Assembly: GCA_934394595.1 (NCBI GenBank)
Contig: CAKRRX010000169.1
Coordinates: 1 to 5,153, forward strand
Direction: 5' to 3'
DNA: 5,153 nt
DNA from: an uncultured Blautia sp.
GTDB taxonomy: Bacteria; Bacillota; Clostridia; Lachnospirales; Lachnospiraceae
Shown: positions 1-5,153 of the stretch, one piece after another
How positions within the stretch are numbered: the stretch's first letter is position 1
Layout of the letters: every line of letters starts with the position of its first letter
Program-made: the position numbers and the translations under genes
Notes under the pieces: model-generated
The model's database searches: none
What the model was told of the DNA's origin: nothing
What the model saw: only the letters and a program-made list of their open reading frames with translations

Positions 1-651
1 CGGCAGCTTATGGGAAGCCTTGCCCATGAACTGAAGACTCCTATGACCTCCATTCTGGGATATGCGGATACCCTTCTCACTGTACGCTTATATCAGCAGC
101 AGCGGGAGAGGGCTCTTACCTACATTATCAATGAATGCCGCAGACTTTCCAGGCTCTCTGTGAAAATGCTGGAACTTACGGGATTGTACGAGACCGGCGA
201 AGAGCGCTTTTCCCCGGCAGAGTGGCATGCAGGGAGTTTCCTGAATGAAGTAAAGCAGCTTAATCTTTATCGCCTAAAAGAAAAAAATATAAATCTGGAA
301 ATCAAGTGTACTCCTGCAGCGCTTCAGAAATCTTTCGACAAAGATCTTATGCTGAGTCTGGTTTCTAATCTAATTGATAATGCAGTAAAGGCTTCAGAGG
401 AAAATTCTGCCATTTTACTTACTGCAGATCCTGACAGGCTGATGGTTCAGGACTTTGGAAAGGGAATTCCTGCCGAAGATCTGGAAAAAGTGACAGAGGC
501 TTTTTACATGGTAGACAAATCCCGTTCCCGTGCAAGCGGAAGTGTGGGGCTTGGACTTTCCCTTTGCAAAAAAATTGCGGAGATACATGGATTTCAGATG
601 AAAATCCAAAGTAAAACAGGAGATGGGACAAGTGTTATTGTCAGCTGGTAG
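1..651 (+). CDS. Sensor histidine kinase, C-terminal catalytic part (5' end outside window)
   Basis: This is the kinase half of a membrane-bound two-component sensor. It autophosphorylates on histidine and passes the phosphate to a response regulator, probably encoded just upstream. The frame is open from base 1 (codons R-Q-L before the first ATG at 10), so the true start and the sensor and membrane segments lie before the window. Counting residues from the ATG at 10, the HisKA H-box is SLAHELKTPMTS with the phospho-acceptor His at residue 6 (bases 25-27). The HATPase_c domain follows: N-box NLIDNA at 120-125, G1 box DFGKGI at 148-153, F-box-like EAFYMVDKSR at 163-172, and G2 box GSVGLGLSL at 177-185. 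All catalytic motifs look intact and the protein ends normally just after the ATPase fold. The adjacent lipoprotein and ABC exporter genes suggest it senses envelope stress or a peptide and controls them. That target is inferred; the kinase identity is secure. Confidence 0.97.
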   Translation, partial: RQLMGSLAHELKTPMTSILGYADTLLTVRLYQQQRERALTYIINECRRLSRLSVKMLELTGLYETGEERFSPAEWHAGSFLNEVKQLNLYRLKEKNINLEIKCTPAALQKSFDKDLMLSLVSNLIDNAVKASEENSAILLTADPDRLMVQDFGKGIPAEDLEKVTEAFYMVDKSRSRASGSVGLGLSLCKKIAEIHGFQMKIQSKTGDGTSVIVSW

Positions 652-669
652 TTCACAGGTTGTATCTGT

Positions 670-716
670 CAGAGCCTGTCTGGAAGAGCAATTCCACGAG
701 TTAGCGGCTCTGTTTT
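670..716 (+). other. Compound hairpin just after the kinase gene, possible terminator or repeat remnant
   Basis: CAGAGCC at 670-676 pairs with GGCTCTG at 706-712. Inside this stem, TGGAA at 681-685 pairs with TTCCA at 692-696 around a 6-base loop. Four T follow the outer stem (713-716). The structure begins 18 bases after the kinase stop codon, where a terminator would be expected. However, the 29-base interval between the outer arms and the short T run make it a poor classical terminator. Its left arm also begins a segment that recurs near 3348, so it may instead be the remnant of a small dispersed element. Confidence 0.35.
671..695 (+). repeat. Possible dispersed repeat, copy A
   Basis: This 25-base segment resembles 3348-3371: both begin with AGAGCCTGT, continue TG.AA.A with substitutions, and end ATTCC after one gap, giving about 20 matching positions of 25. 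Both copies start shortly after a stop codon (20 bases after the kinase here, 13 bases after the first permease there). The match is short, so chance cannot be excluded without a genome-wide count. Confidence 0.35.
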
Positions 717-866
717 GCAGTATATTTTGCTCGAATTCAGTTGTCGCAGCCAGAGTTACAGTTTGGTTACATTTCGGGGAAGATTCGTTGTATTGTAAAA
801 TGCTACACTCTATACCAGAACATGACCGCAGACCGATCCCCTAAATGCGTGCCACAAAGCATTTTC

Positions 867-898
867 ATCTGCTGCATCCCCCGTTTGCAGCAGATTTT
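867..898 (+). terminator. Rho-independent terminator-like hairpin upstream of the lipoprotein gene
   Basis: A perfect 10-bp stem is formed by ATCTGCTGCA (867-876) and TGCAGCAGAT (886-895), with a 9-base loop (877-885), followed by a short T run (895-898). This is the best intrinsic terminator in the window for the + strand. It lies about 215 bases after the kinase stop and 66 bases before the lipoprotein start, so it could end the regulatory transcript or act as a leader attenuator for the transporter operon. The U tract is short, so termination may be partial. Confidence 0.6.
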
Positions 899-941
899 AG
901 GAAGCTCTGGCAGCGAGGCCTTCGGTCATGGTTCAATCAAT

Positions 942-950
942 AGAAGGGAG
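942..950 (+). promoter_or_regulatory. Ribosome binding site of the lipoprotein gene
   Basis: AGAAGGGAG resembles the Shine-Dalgarno consensus and lies 13 bases before the ATG at 964. The spacing is somewhat long. It supports the 964 start over the in-frame ATG at 928, which lies upstream of this site and would place 12 extra residues before the signal peptide. Confidence 0.55.
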
Positions 951-963
951 ACTTCATCTACCA

Positions 964-2442
964 ATGAGAAAAAATACAAAAAAGATCATCGGCCTCACTC
1001 TGTGTATGGGACTACTTACAGGATGTGCCCAGACCCCGGAATCCTCTCTTGTAAAGCAAAAAGGGAGCAAATCACTGGACGCTTATAAAGAAGCTGCAGA
1101 CAGCCCGTCCCCCAAAACCACCATCCGTGATCTGATCAATGCCCCCGCCACTTATAAAAGTCAGGTAACAGACGACAGCGCCAAGCTGGTGGTAAATACC
1201 GATGCCATAGTGGAAATCCCGGATGTGGAAAAGATCTCATCCATTTCCGTAACCCCGGCTGAGATCACCCAGGATCTTCTGGACCATATTACAAATGCCT
1301 TTTTTTCCGATGCAAAGATCTACACAGCAGACAGCTATTACGCCCAGACCAAAAGTGATATTCAGGCGAGAATTGATAAACTGAAAGAATATGTAGCCAA
1401 TGGAAACCTGGATCCCTATAATTTTGGAACTGGCAACGATGGCGACTATGAATACAATATTTATGATGATATTGAATACTGGGAAGGAGAATATGAAGCA
1501 GCTCCGGAAACCAAGACTCTGGTAGAGGGACGCCCGGTTGCCGGTACCAAAACCTACAGCGGCACAGGAGAGGTCATGGGAGATAATGAATTCAGAGGTG
1601 TTGCACAGATGGACGACGGCTCTGCCTATTATTATCAAACCACCTCCTACGGCGGCTATCCTTTAGATGTAAAGATTTCCAGGATAATGGATAAGGGAGG
1701 CATGAAACTGCTAGATGACCACAGCTGGTTTGATTACACCAGCAGCAGCCAGTATGAGAAGCCTACCGAAGAATCCATTGGAATTTCTCTGGATGAGGCG
1801 AAAAAGCTGGTTCAGGAAAAAGTGGACAAAATGGGAATTTCCGACCTGAATTTCTGTGACTGGGACTATGCTATCCAGACAACCATAACAGTCAGCGGAG
1901 ACTCCAGTTATCTGGAAAGCGGATATGCACTCTATTACAGTCGTACCATAAATGAGATTCCCCTCACTTACACCATGGATGCAGGAGGCGCACTGGAGGA
2001 TATGGACAGCACCATGGAATCCTGGGCTTACGAAAATCTCTATTTCTACGTGGACGCTGATGGAATCAGCAGCATGTGTTATTCCAATCCTTATAACATC
2101 GGGGAGACCAAAACAGAGAATTTAAGCCTTCTGCCATTTAGTGAGATCATGAATATCTACGAAAAAATGATGATTGTCACCAACGCAGACAATATGGAAT
2201 ATGAAAATTCCAGGATCTATGACATTGACCGGATCGTTCTTGGATATGCCAGGATTTATGAGCCATCTACAGATGCACATACCGGTCTTCTGGTTCCTGT
2301 ATGGGATTTCTTTGGCTCCCGCAAGATAGATTCTGAATATGACGGTCAAAGCTATTCCGATACTACGGATTATCCGACCTGGAGTTTTCTCACCATCAAC
2401 GCAGTAGATGGCAGTATTATAGACCGCAGTCTGGGCTATTGA
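964..2442 (+). CDS. Large putative lipoprotein of unknown function
   Basis: The 492-residue product has a lipoprotein signal peptide: basic N-terminus MRKNTKK, hydrophobic core, and lipobox LLTGC with the acylated Cys at residue 21. It should therefore be anchored to the outer face of the membrane. The ATG at 964 is chosen over the in-frame ATG at 928 because it starts directly at this signal and has a ribosome binding site. The mature protein is acidic and Tyr-rich (for example residues 160-180), has no membrane segment, and ends with a stretch around 474-489 (FLTINAVDGSIID) reminiscent of the closing strand of PepSY-like modules. From memory it resembles the large Lachnospiraceae lipoproteins of the DUF6034 type, which I could not check. 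Lying between a sensor kinase and an ABC exporter, it may capture a ligand for either one, in the manner of LanI immunity lipoproteins, though LanI proteins are much smaller. Export is secure; function is not. Confidence 0.9.
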   Translation: MRKNTKKIIGLTLCMGLLTGCAQTPESSLVKQKGSKSLDAYKEAADSPSPKTTIRDLINAPATYKSQVTDDSAKLVVNTDAIVEIPDVEKISSISVTPAEITQDLLDHITNAFFSDAKIYTADSYYAQTKSDIQARIDKLKEYVANGNLDPYNFGTGNDGDYEYNIYDDIEYWEGEYEAAPETKTLVEGRPVAGTKTYSGTGEVMGDNEFRGVAQMDDGSAYYYQTTSYGGYPLDVKISRIMDKGGMKLLDDHSWFDYTSSSQYEKPTEESIGISLDEAKKLVQEKVDKMGISDLNFCDWDYAIQTTITVSGDSSYLESGYALYYSRTINEIPLTYTMDAGGALEDMDSTMESWAYENLYFYVDADGISSMCYSNPYNIGETKTENLSLLPFSEIMNIYEKMMIVTNADNMEYENSRIYDIDRIVLGYARIYEPSTDAHTGLLVPVWDFFGSRKIDSEYDGQSYSDTTDYPTWSFLTINAVDGSIIDRSLGY

Positions 2443-2444
2443 AT

Positions 2445-3335
2445 ATGAAGCAAATACTTGGAATTGTACGTTACAATTTCTCTGGCTTTTTTCGAAATCC
2501 CAAGGTGATCTTCACTTTTATGCTGGAATTTATTCTCAGCTTCCTGCTCACCGGGAAAGTCATGACTGTTATGGAAAACTACGATACTCCTGTGCAGGCA
2601 ATCGAACCTTTTCTGTGGACATTTGGAGACGGAACAGCAGTGCTTTTAAGCTCTTTGCTTTTGCTCCTTTTGTTTTCAGATCTTCCGAAAATGACACCGG
2701 TCACCCCTTATCAGCTGGTCCGTACCACGAAGAAGAAGTGGCTTTGGGGACAGTTTATCTACGTCACAATGGTAACGGCTCTATATACCATCCTTATGCT
2801 TTTCTTTACCTCTGCACTGTGTATGAAAAACAGTTATCCGGGCAATCTCTGGAGTGAGACAGCAGCCATGCTGGGGTATTCCAGTCTTGGCAAAGACCTG
2901 CAGGTTCCATCTACTGTGAGAGTCATGGAAAGCATTTCCCCATATGGATGCATGCTGCAGGTTTTTGTTCTGCTTTTTTGCTATTCCCTGACTTTAAGCT
3001 TTGTGATTCTGCTGGGAAATCTTTATCAAGGAAAAACAAAGGGCATGATATTCGGCCTGCTTTACAGTGTCTATGGATTTCTTCTGGATCCCAACGTGCT
3101 GGCCTCCCTTTTACATAAGGAAAAGTACGAAATGTATCAGATCAATGTGCTGATCTGCTGGATCAGTCCACTGAACCAGGCTGTGTATGGAAAACACAAC
3201 CTGGGCTATGATCCACTGCTTCCCGGAATCTGGCAGTCCTGCATATTCTTTCTGATTTTTGTGCTAGTGCTGGCTTTCGTGGCTCTTCACAGAATGAAAA
3301 AATATCCCTTTGAGTTCCTGGGAGAAAAAACGTAG
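2445..3335 (+). CDS. ABC-2 type transporter permease (first of two)
   Basis: This 296-residue membrane protein is the first permease of an exporter with one ATPase and two permeases. From the ATG at 2445, hydrophobic segments lie at about 21-40, 62-80, 102-126, 168-194, 199-221 (weaker) and 263-282, giving the six-helix plan of ABC-2 permeases. Between segments 2 and 3 is a basic and aromatic stretch, RTTKKKWLWGQ (93-103), that matches the equivalent position in the second permease. The gene starts two bases after the lipoprotein stop. An in-frame TTG at 2439 overlapping that stop would add two residues. Neither start has a clear ribosome binding site, so translation is probably coupled to the lipoprotein gene. 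It is likely the LanE/G- or BcrB-like subunit; the substrate is unknown. Family assignment is confident from topology and neighbours, the exact start less so. Confidence 0.88.
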   Translation: MKQILGIVRYNFSGFFRNPKVIFTFMLEFILSFLLTGKVMTVMENYDTPVQAIEPFLWTFGDGTAVLLSSLLLLLLFSDLPKMTPVTPYQLVRTTKKKWLWGQFIYVTMVTALYTILMLFFTSALCMKNSYPGNLWSETAAMLGYSSLGKDLQVPSTVRVMESISPYGCMLQVFVLLFCYSLTLSFVILLGNLYQGKTKGMIFGLLYSVYGFLLDPNVLASLLHKEKYEMYQINVLICWISPLNQAVYGKHNLGYDPLLPGIWQSCIFFLIFVLVLAFVALHRMKKYPFEFLGEKT

Positions 3336-3347
3336 ACTGTGCGTCTT

Positions 3348-3371
3348 AGAGCCTGTTTGAAAAATCATTCC
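3348..3371 (+). repeat. Possible dispersed repeat, copy B
   Basis: This is the partner of 671-695, sharing AGAGCCTGT at its start and ATTCC at its end. Unlike copy A, it has no nearby GGCTCT to close an outer stem. The T-T-A-GAGCC opening recalls ends of some insertion sequences, but no transposase or second end is present, so that origin is only a guess. Confidence 0.35.
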
Positions 3372-3391
3372 CGTAATCACTTATGAAACTT

Positions 3392-3428
3392 TGTCTTTCG
3401 CCCTCTCTTGTGATCTCCCTGAAAGACA
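3392..3428 (+). other. Hairpin directly before the ribosome binding site of the second permease
   Basis: TGTCTTTC (3392-3399) and GAAAGACA (3421-3428) form a perfect 8-bp stem with a 21-base loop, extendable by three pairs (CTT 3389-3391 with AAG) if one base is bulged. The right arm ends one base before the ribosome binding site at 3430, so folding could affect translation of the second permease. No T run follows. A functional role is inferred. Confidence 0.4.
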
Positions 3429-3429
3429 G

Positions 3430-3435
3430 AAAGGA
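3430..3435 (+). promoter_or_regulatory. Ribosome binding site that selects the TTG start at 3444
   Basis: AAAGGA within AGAAAGGA lies 8 bases before TTG at 3444, which is ideal spacing. The only nearby in-frame ATG, at 3465, has no comparable site, and an in-frame stop at 3420-3422 rules out any earlier start. Confidence 0.7.
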
Positions 3436-3443
3436 ACGCAGCC

Positions 3444-4172
3444 TTGCACACAGAACTGAAACGAATGCTTACAGGCAAAACTTTTCTGGCAGCCTGGGCC
3501 ATTGCCTGTATTTCCCTTGCCCTTGGCCAAAATTATCCGGATACGAAAAAAGCCCTGGAATGTGGTACTTTTATCCAGCTTCTGGAAGTTTCCCTGAAAA
3601 GCAGGACAGTTGCTTTTACCCTGCCAGTGGCAGCAATCCTTCCATGGAGCGATTCTTTTTTGCAGGAATACAAATGTGGATTTCTGAAATCTGCACTCCC
3701 CAGAACAGATCGCAGACATTATGTGGAAGGAAAGGTTTTCTCTGTGCTGGTGTCTGGATTTCTTGTGTGGGTTCTGGCAGTATCCACCTTGTTTTTTGTT
3801 AATTTTGTTATATTTTATCCTATGGAAATCAAAGGAACCATTCAAAAAGATCAGTTACTGGAGCTTCTTATAAAAGCCCTTCGTATCGGAATGCTTGGAA
3901 GCATTCTGAGTACCCTTGGAGGAATCTGCGCAGTTTTCTTTGAATCTTCTTATATGGCTTATGGAATTCCCTTTGTCAGTTATTATTTCGGGATCATTCT
4001 TCATGAACGCTACTTCAAAGATAAAATCTGGTTCTATCCACTGGAGTGGATCACTCCATCTGGAAACTGGGGACCTCATCAGGCTGGCTTATGGCTGTTT
4101 TTACTCTTATTTTTGCTTGTGCTGATAACTGCTATGGGAGGTGTTTTATATGATAAAATTGATGAGGCCTGA
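3444..4172 (+). CDS. ABC-2 type transporter permease (second of two), TTG start
   Basis: This 242-residue membrane protein is the second permease of the exporter. Hydrophobic segments lie at about 12-28, 56-70, 97-125, 147-166, 170-186 and 214-235. The stretch after segment 2 (SFLQEYKCGFLKSALPRTDR, 71-90) is typical of ABC-2 permeases of the BcrB/LanE-G type, where a conserved Gly and basic residues face the ATPase. RTDRRHYVEGK (87-97) aligns without gaps to RTTKKKWLWGQ in the first permease. The start is TTG at 3444, supported by AAAGGA 8 bases upstream and by the usual ELKR-type N-terminus; ATG at 3465 would remove seven residues of it. The 3' end overlaps the ATPase gene by 23 bases, indicating coupled expression. 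It probably pairs with the first permease as a heterodimer. The substrate cannot be read from the sequence. Confidence 0.88.
   Translation: MHTELKRMLTGKTFLAAWAIACISLALGQNYPDTKKALECGTFIQLLEVSLKSRTVAFTLPVAAILPWSDSFLQEYKCGFLKSALPRTDRRHYVEGKVFSVLVSGFLVWVLAVSTLFFVNFVIFYPMEIKGTIQKDQLLELLIKALRIGMLGSILSTLGGICAVFFESSYMAYGIPFVSYYFGIILHERYFKDKIWFYPLEWITPSGNWGPHQAGLWLFLLLFLLVLITAMGGVLYDKIDEA
4136..4141 (+). promoter_or_regulatory. Ribosome binding site of the ABC ATPase gene, inside the second permease gene
   Basis: GGGAGG is a strong Shine-Dalgarno sequence with 8 bases to ATG 4150. It decides the start: the upstream GTG at 4141 shares its last base and is too close, while ATG 4162 is 20 bases away. 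Confidence 0.8.
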
Positions 4173-4854
4173 GCCTTCTGGGTATCCTGACAAAAACTTT
4201 AAGTCAGTACCCTGTGTACAAATCGTTCATGTCACCAAGCGTTTTGGCGAGGACCTGGTCTTAAAGGAAGTAAACCTTACTTTGAATTATGGCCAGGTTT
4301 ACGGGATTGTAGGTAACAATGGCTCTGGAAAAACGGTGCTGATGAAATGCATCTGTGGTTTTCTTCCTCCCACCACCGGAACCATTCATGTTTTTGGAAA
4401 AGAGATCGGACAAGATCTGGACTTTCCGGAAAGCCTGGGGCTTATCATTGAAACCCCTGGCTTTCTCACACAATATACGGGAGTTCGAAATCTTGAAATC
4501 CTGGCAAGCATGAAAGGGCTGATTTCAAAAGCGGATATCCGTCTTGCCCTTCGAAAGGTTGGTCTCGATCCGGATATGAAAAAGCCGGTAGGGAAATACT
4601 CTCTTGGCATGCGCCAGCGCCTTGGCATTGCCCAGGCCATTATGGAGGATCCATGTTTTCTGATTCTGGACGAGCCCTTTAATGGTTTGGATAAACATGG
4701 TGTTGCAGAGATTCGGGAGCTTCTTCTGGAACTGAAAGCCTCTGGAAAAACTATCTTGCTTGCCAGTCACAACGAGGAAGATATCCGCATTCTCTGTGAC
4801 CATGTATATGAGATGGACGGAGGCATACTAAGAGAAAGGACGGTATGTATATGA
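4150..4854 (+). CDS. ABC transporter ATP-binding protein, BcrA/LanF type
   Basis: This 234-residue cytoplasmic ATPase powers the two permeases encoded upstream. All nucleotide-binding motifs are present: Walker A GNNGSGKT (55-62), signature YSLGM (150-154, replacing the usual LSGGQ), Walker B FLILDE (170-175) with catalytic Glu175, D-loop GLD (179-181) and switch His207 in LLASHN. At the Q-loop position the sequence reads GLIIETPGF with Glu101 in place of Gln. This 'E-loop' is known from LanF lantibiotic immunity ATPases and fits a BcrA/LanF-type exporter. The protein is of normal length for one domain, though residues 1-22 before the first strand form a slightly long leader. ATG 4150 is chosen for the GGGAGG site upstream. 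The gene overlaps the second permease by 23 bases and the next gene by 4 bases. The ATPase identity is certain; the exported substrate, probably a membrane-active peptide, is inferred. Confidence 0.97.
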   Translation: MIKLMRPEPSGYPDKNFKSVPCVQIVHVTKRFGEDLVLKEVNLTLNYGQVYGIVGNNGSGKTVLMKCICGFLPPTTGTIHVFGKEIGQDLDFPESLGLIIETPGFLTQYTGVRNLEILASMKGLISKADIRLALRKVGLDPDMKKPVGKYSLGMRQRLGIAQAIMEDPCFLILDEPFNGLDKHGVAEIRELLLELKASGKTILLASHNEEDIRILCDHVYEMDGGILRERTVCI

Positions 4855-5153
4855 AAGCTTCCGGTACAAAAAAGAGAGACATGAAATCGAAGCTTTTTAA
4901 ATTTTATGTGGCTTTGCTGATTTCTATTTTTTCTGCTTTCGGGTACTTTTTTTCTGTTTGTGCAGAGACAATGGAACCAGCCCAGGAGGGGACTTCTTTC
5001 GAAGAGGATACTGAAGAGAACTCAGAGCCAGATCTGGATGGTTTTATCTCAGATGATAGTTCTTCTTCCAAAGAGAACACCATACACGTTGTCATTGAAA
5101 ATCAGGGAACAAATGATCCTGTAACAGAAAATCCGGATCTGAACACCGATACC
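4851..5153 (+). CDS. Secreted acidic protein of unknown function (3' end outside window)
   Basis: The frame is open for all 101 codons to the window end. ATG 4851 overlaps the ATPase stop as ATGA and has AAAGGA at 4835-4840, 10 bases upstream. In-frame ATGs at 4845 (too close to that site) and 4881 are less likely. The N-terminus is a Sec-type signal peptide: basic residues up to about 17, a hydrophobic core around 19-35, and a probable cleavage after VCA (38). The visible mature part (39-101) has 19 Asp/Glu against one Lys, plus many Ser, Thr and Asn, so it is probably a flexible spacer before a domain or cell-wall anchor beyond the window. There is no lipobox and no recognisable domain. Coupling to the ATPase implies that it belongs to the exporter operon, perhaps as an accessory or surface protein. 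I do not recognise the family. Confidence 0.85.
   Translation, partial: MKASGTKKRDMKSKLFKFYVALLISIFSAFGYFFSVCAETMEPAQEGTSFEEDTEENSEPDLDGFISDDSSSSKENTIHVVIENQGTNDPVTENPDLNTDT

Larger units (their letters stand above)
652..963. other. Intergenic region with two hairpins, no gene
   Basis: These 312 bases separate the kinase stop from the chosen lipoprotein start. Short open frames cross it, but they lack a plausible ribosome binding site and give low-complexity, Cys/Ser-rich translations unlike any protein I recognise. Two structured elements are listed separately (670-716 and 867-898). A weak sigma-A-like promoter can be proposed with TTGTAT at 788-793, a 17-base spacer and TATACC at 811-816. 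Each box matches consensus poorly, so it is only a candidate. If it is real, the 867-898 hairpin would lie in the leader of the lipoprotein transcript rather than only ending the kinase transcript. Confidence 0.6.
3336..3443. other. Intergenic gap between the two permease genes
   Basis: These 108 bases interrupt an otherwise tightly packed operon. They hold the repeat-like segment at 3348-3371, a hairpin at 3392-3428, and the ribosome binding site of the second permease. No T run follows the hairpin, so I see no terminator, and the genes are probably co-transcribed. Confidence 0.6.

Noticed and set aside
788..816. Promoter TTGTAT-17-TATACC
   Set aside because: Only three of six and four of six consensus matches. 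Mentioned in the intergenic entry but not supported enough to list as a feature.
623..844. Open frame of 73 codons crossing the end of the kinase gene
   Set aside because: It begins inside the kinase gene, lacks a ribosome binding site, and its translation resembles no protein. It lies mostly in the structured intergenic region.
928..963. Upstream ATG at 928 as the lipoprotein start
   Set aside because: It would add 12 residues before a signal peptide that is already complete from ATG 964, and the AGAAGGGAG site lies after it.
741..1088. Open frame of 115 codons before and over the start of the lipoprotein gene
   Set aside because: It runs through the 867-898 hairpin and overlaps the lipoprotein signal peptide in another frame. 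No recognisable features.
1237..1638. Minus-strand open frame of 133 codons within the lipoprotein gene
   Set aside because: It is antisense to a clear lipoprotein gene, its hydrophobic Ile/Phe-rich translation is explained by the complement of acidic/Tyr codons, and no minus-strand operon exists here.
3281..3353. GGCTCT (3281-3286) facing AGAGCC (3348-3353) as possible element ends
   Set aside because: Six-base arms are too short, and one lies within conserved permease coding sequence. Treated as coincidence.
3383..3802. Open frame of 139 codons on the + strand starting at ATG 3383
   Set aside because: It runs out of frame over the second permease, has no clear ribosome binding site, and gives a Cys/Ser-rich translation with no fold. 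The overlapping permease frame has membrane segments and family motifs.
3381..3845. Minus-strand open frame of 154 codons over the second permease
   Set aside because: Antisense shadow of a membrane protein gene. The translation is rich in Lys, His, Gln and Cys with no motif.

Overview
The window looks like a piece of a Clostridia chromosome, most likely Lachnospiraceae. I infer this from the mid-range GC with AT-leaning codons, strong AAAGGA/GGGAGG ribosome binding sites, tight gene packing with TTG/ATG start ambiguity, a monoderm-type lipoprotein, and BcrA/LanF-style ABC proteins. Genus cannot be assigned. All real genes are on the + strand and no minus-strand gene is supported.

Layout: (1) 1-651 is the catalytic half of a sensor histidine kinase whose sensor part lies before the window. 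(2) 652-963 is a 312-base gap without a gene. It holds a compound hairpin (670-716) and a good intrinsic-terminator-like hairpin (867-898), then the ribosome binding site of the next gene. (3) 964-2442 encodes a large, unrecognised lipoprotein of 492 residues. (4) 2445-3335 and 3444-4172 encode two different ABC-2 type permeases of six predicted membrane segments each, separated by a 108-base gap with a repeat-like segment and a hairpin. (5) 4150-4854 encodes the ABC ATPase, overlapping the second permease by 23 bases. (6) 4851 to the window end is the start of a secreted, very acidic protein, overlapping the ATPase by 4 bases.

How they fit together: one ATPase plus two dissimilar permeases is the subunit make-up of LanFEG/BcrAB-type exporters, which remove membrane-active peptides such as lantibiotics or bacitracin. 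The ATPase carries a glutamate where most ABC proteins have the Q-loop glutamine, the 'E-loop' known from LanF proteins. An upstream histidine kinase and a lipoprotein complete a set that parallels LanK, LanI and LanFEG. No lantibiotic biosynthesis gene is visible, so an envelope-stress or peptide-resistance module is the safer reading. The coupled secreted acidic protein at the end is the least explained part of the operon. No RNA gene, CRISPR array, transposase, attachment site or replication origin was seen.
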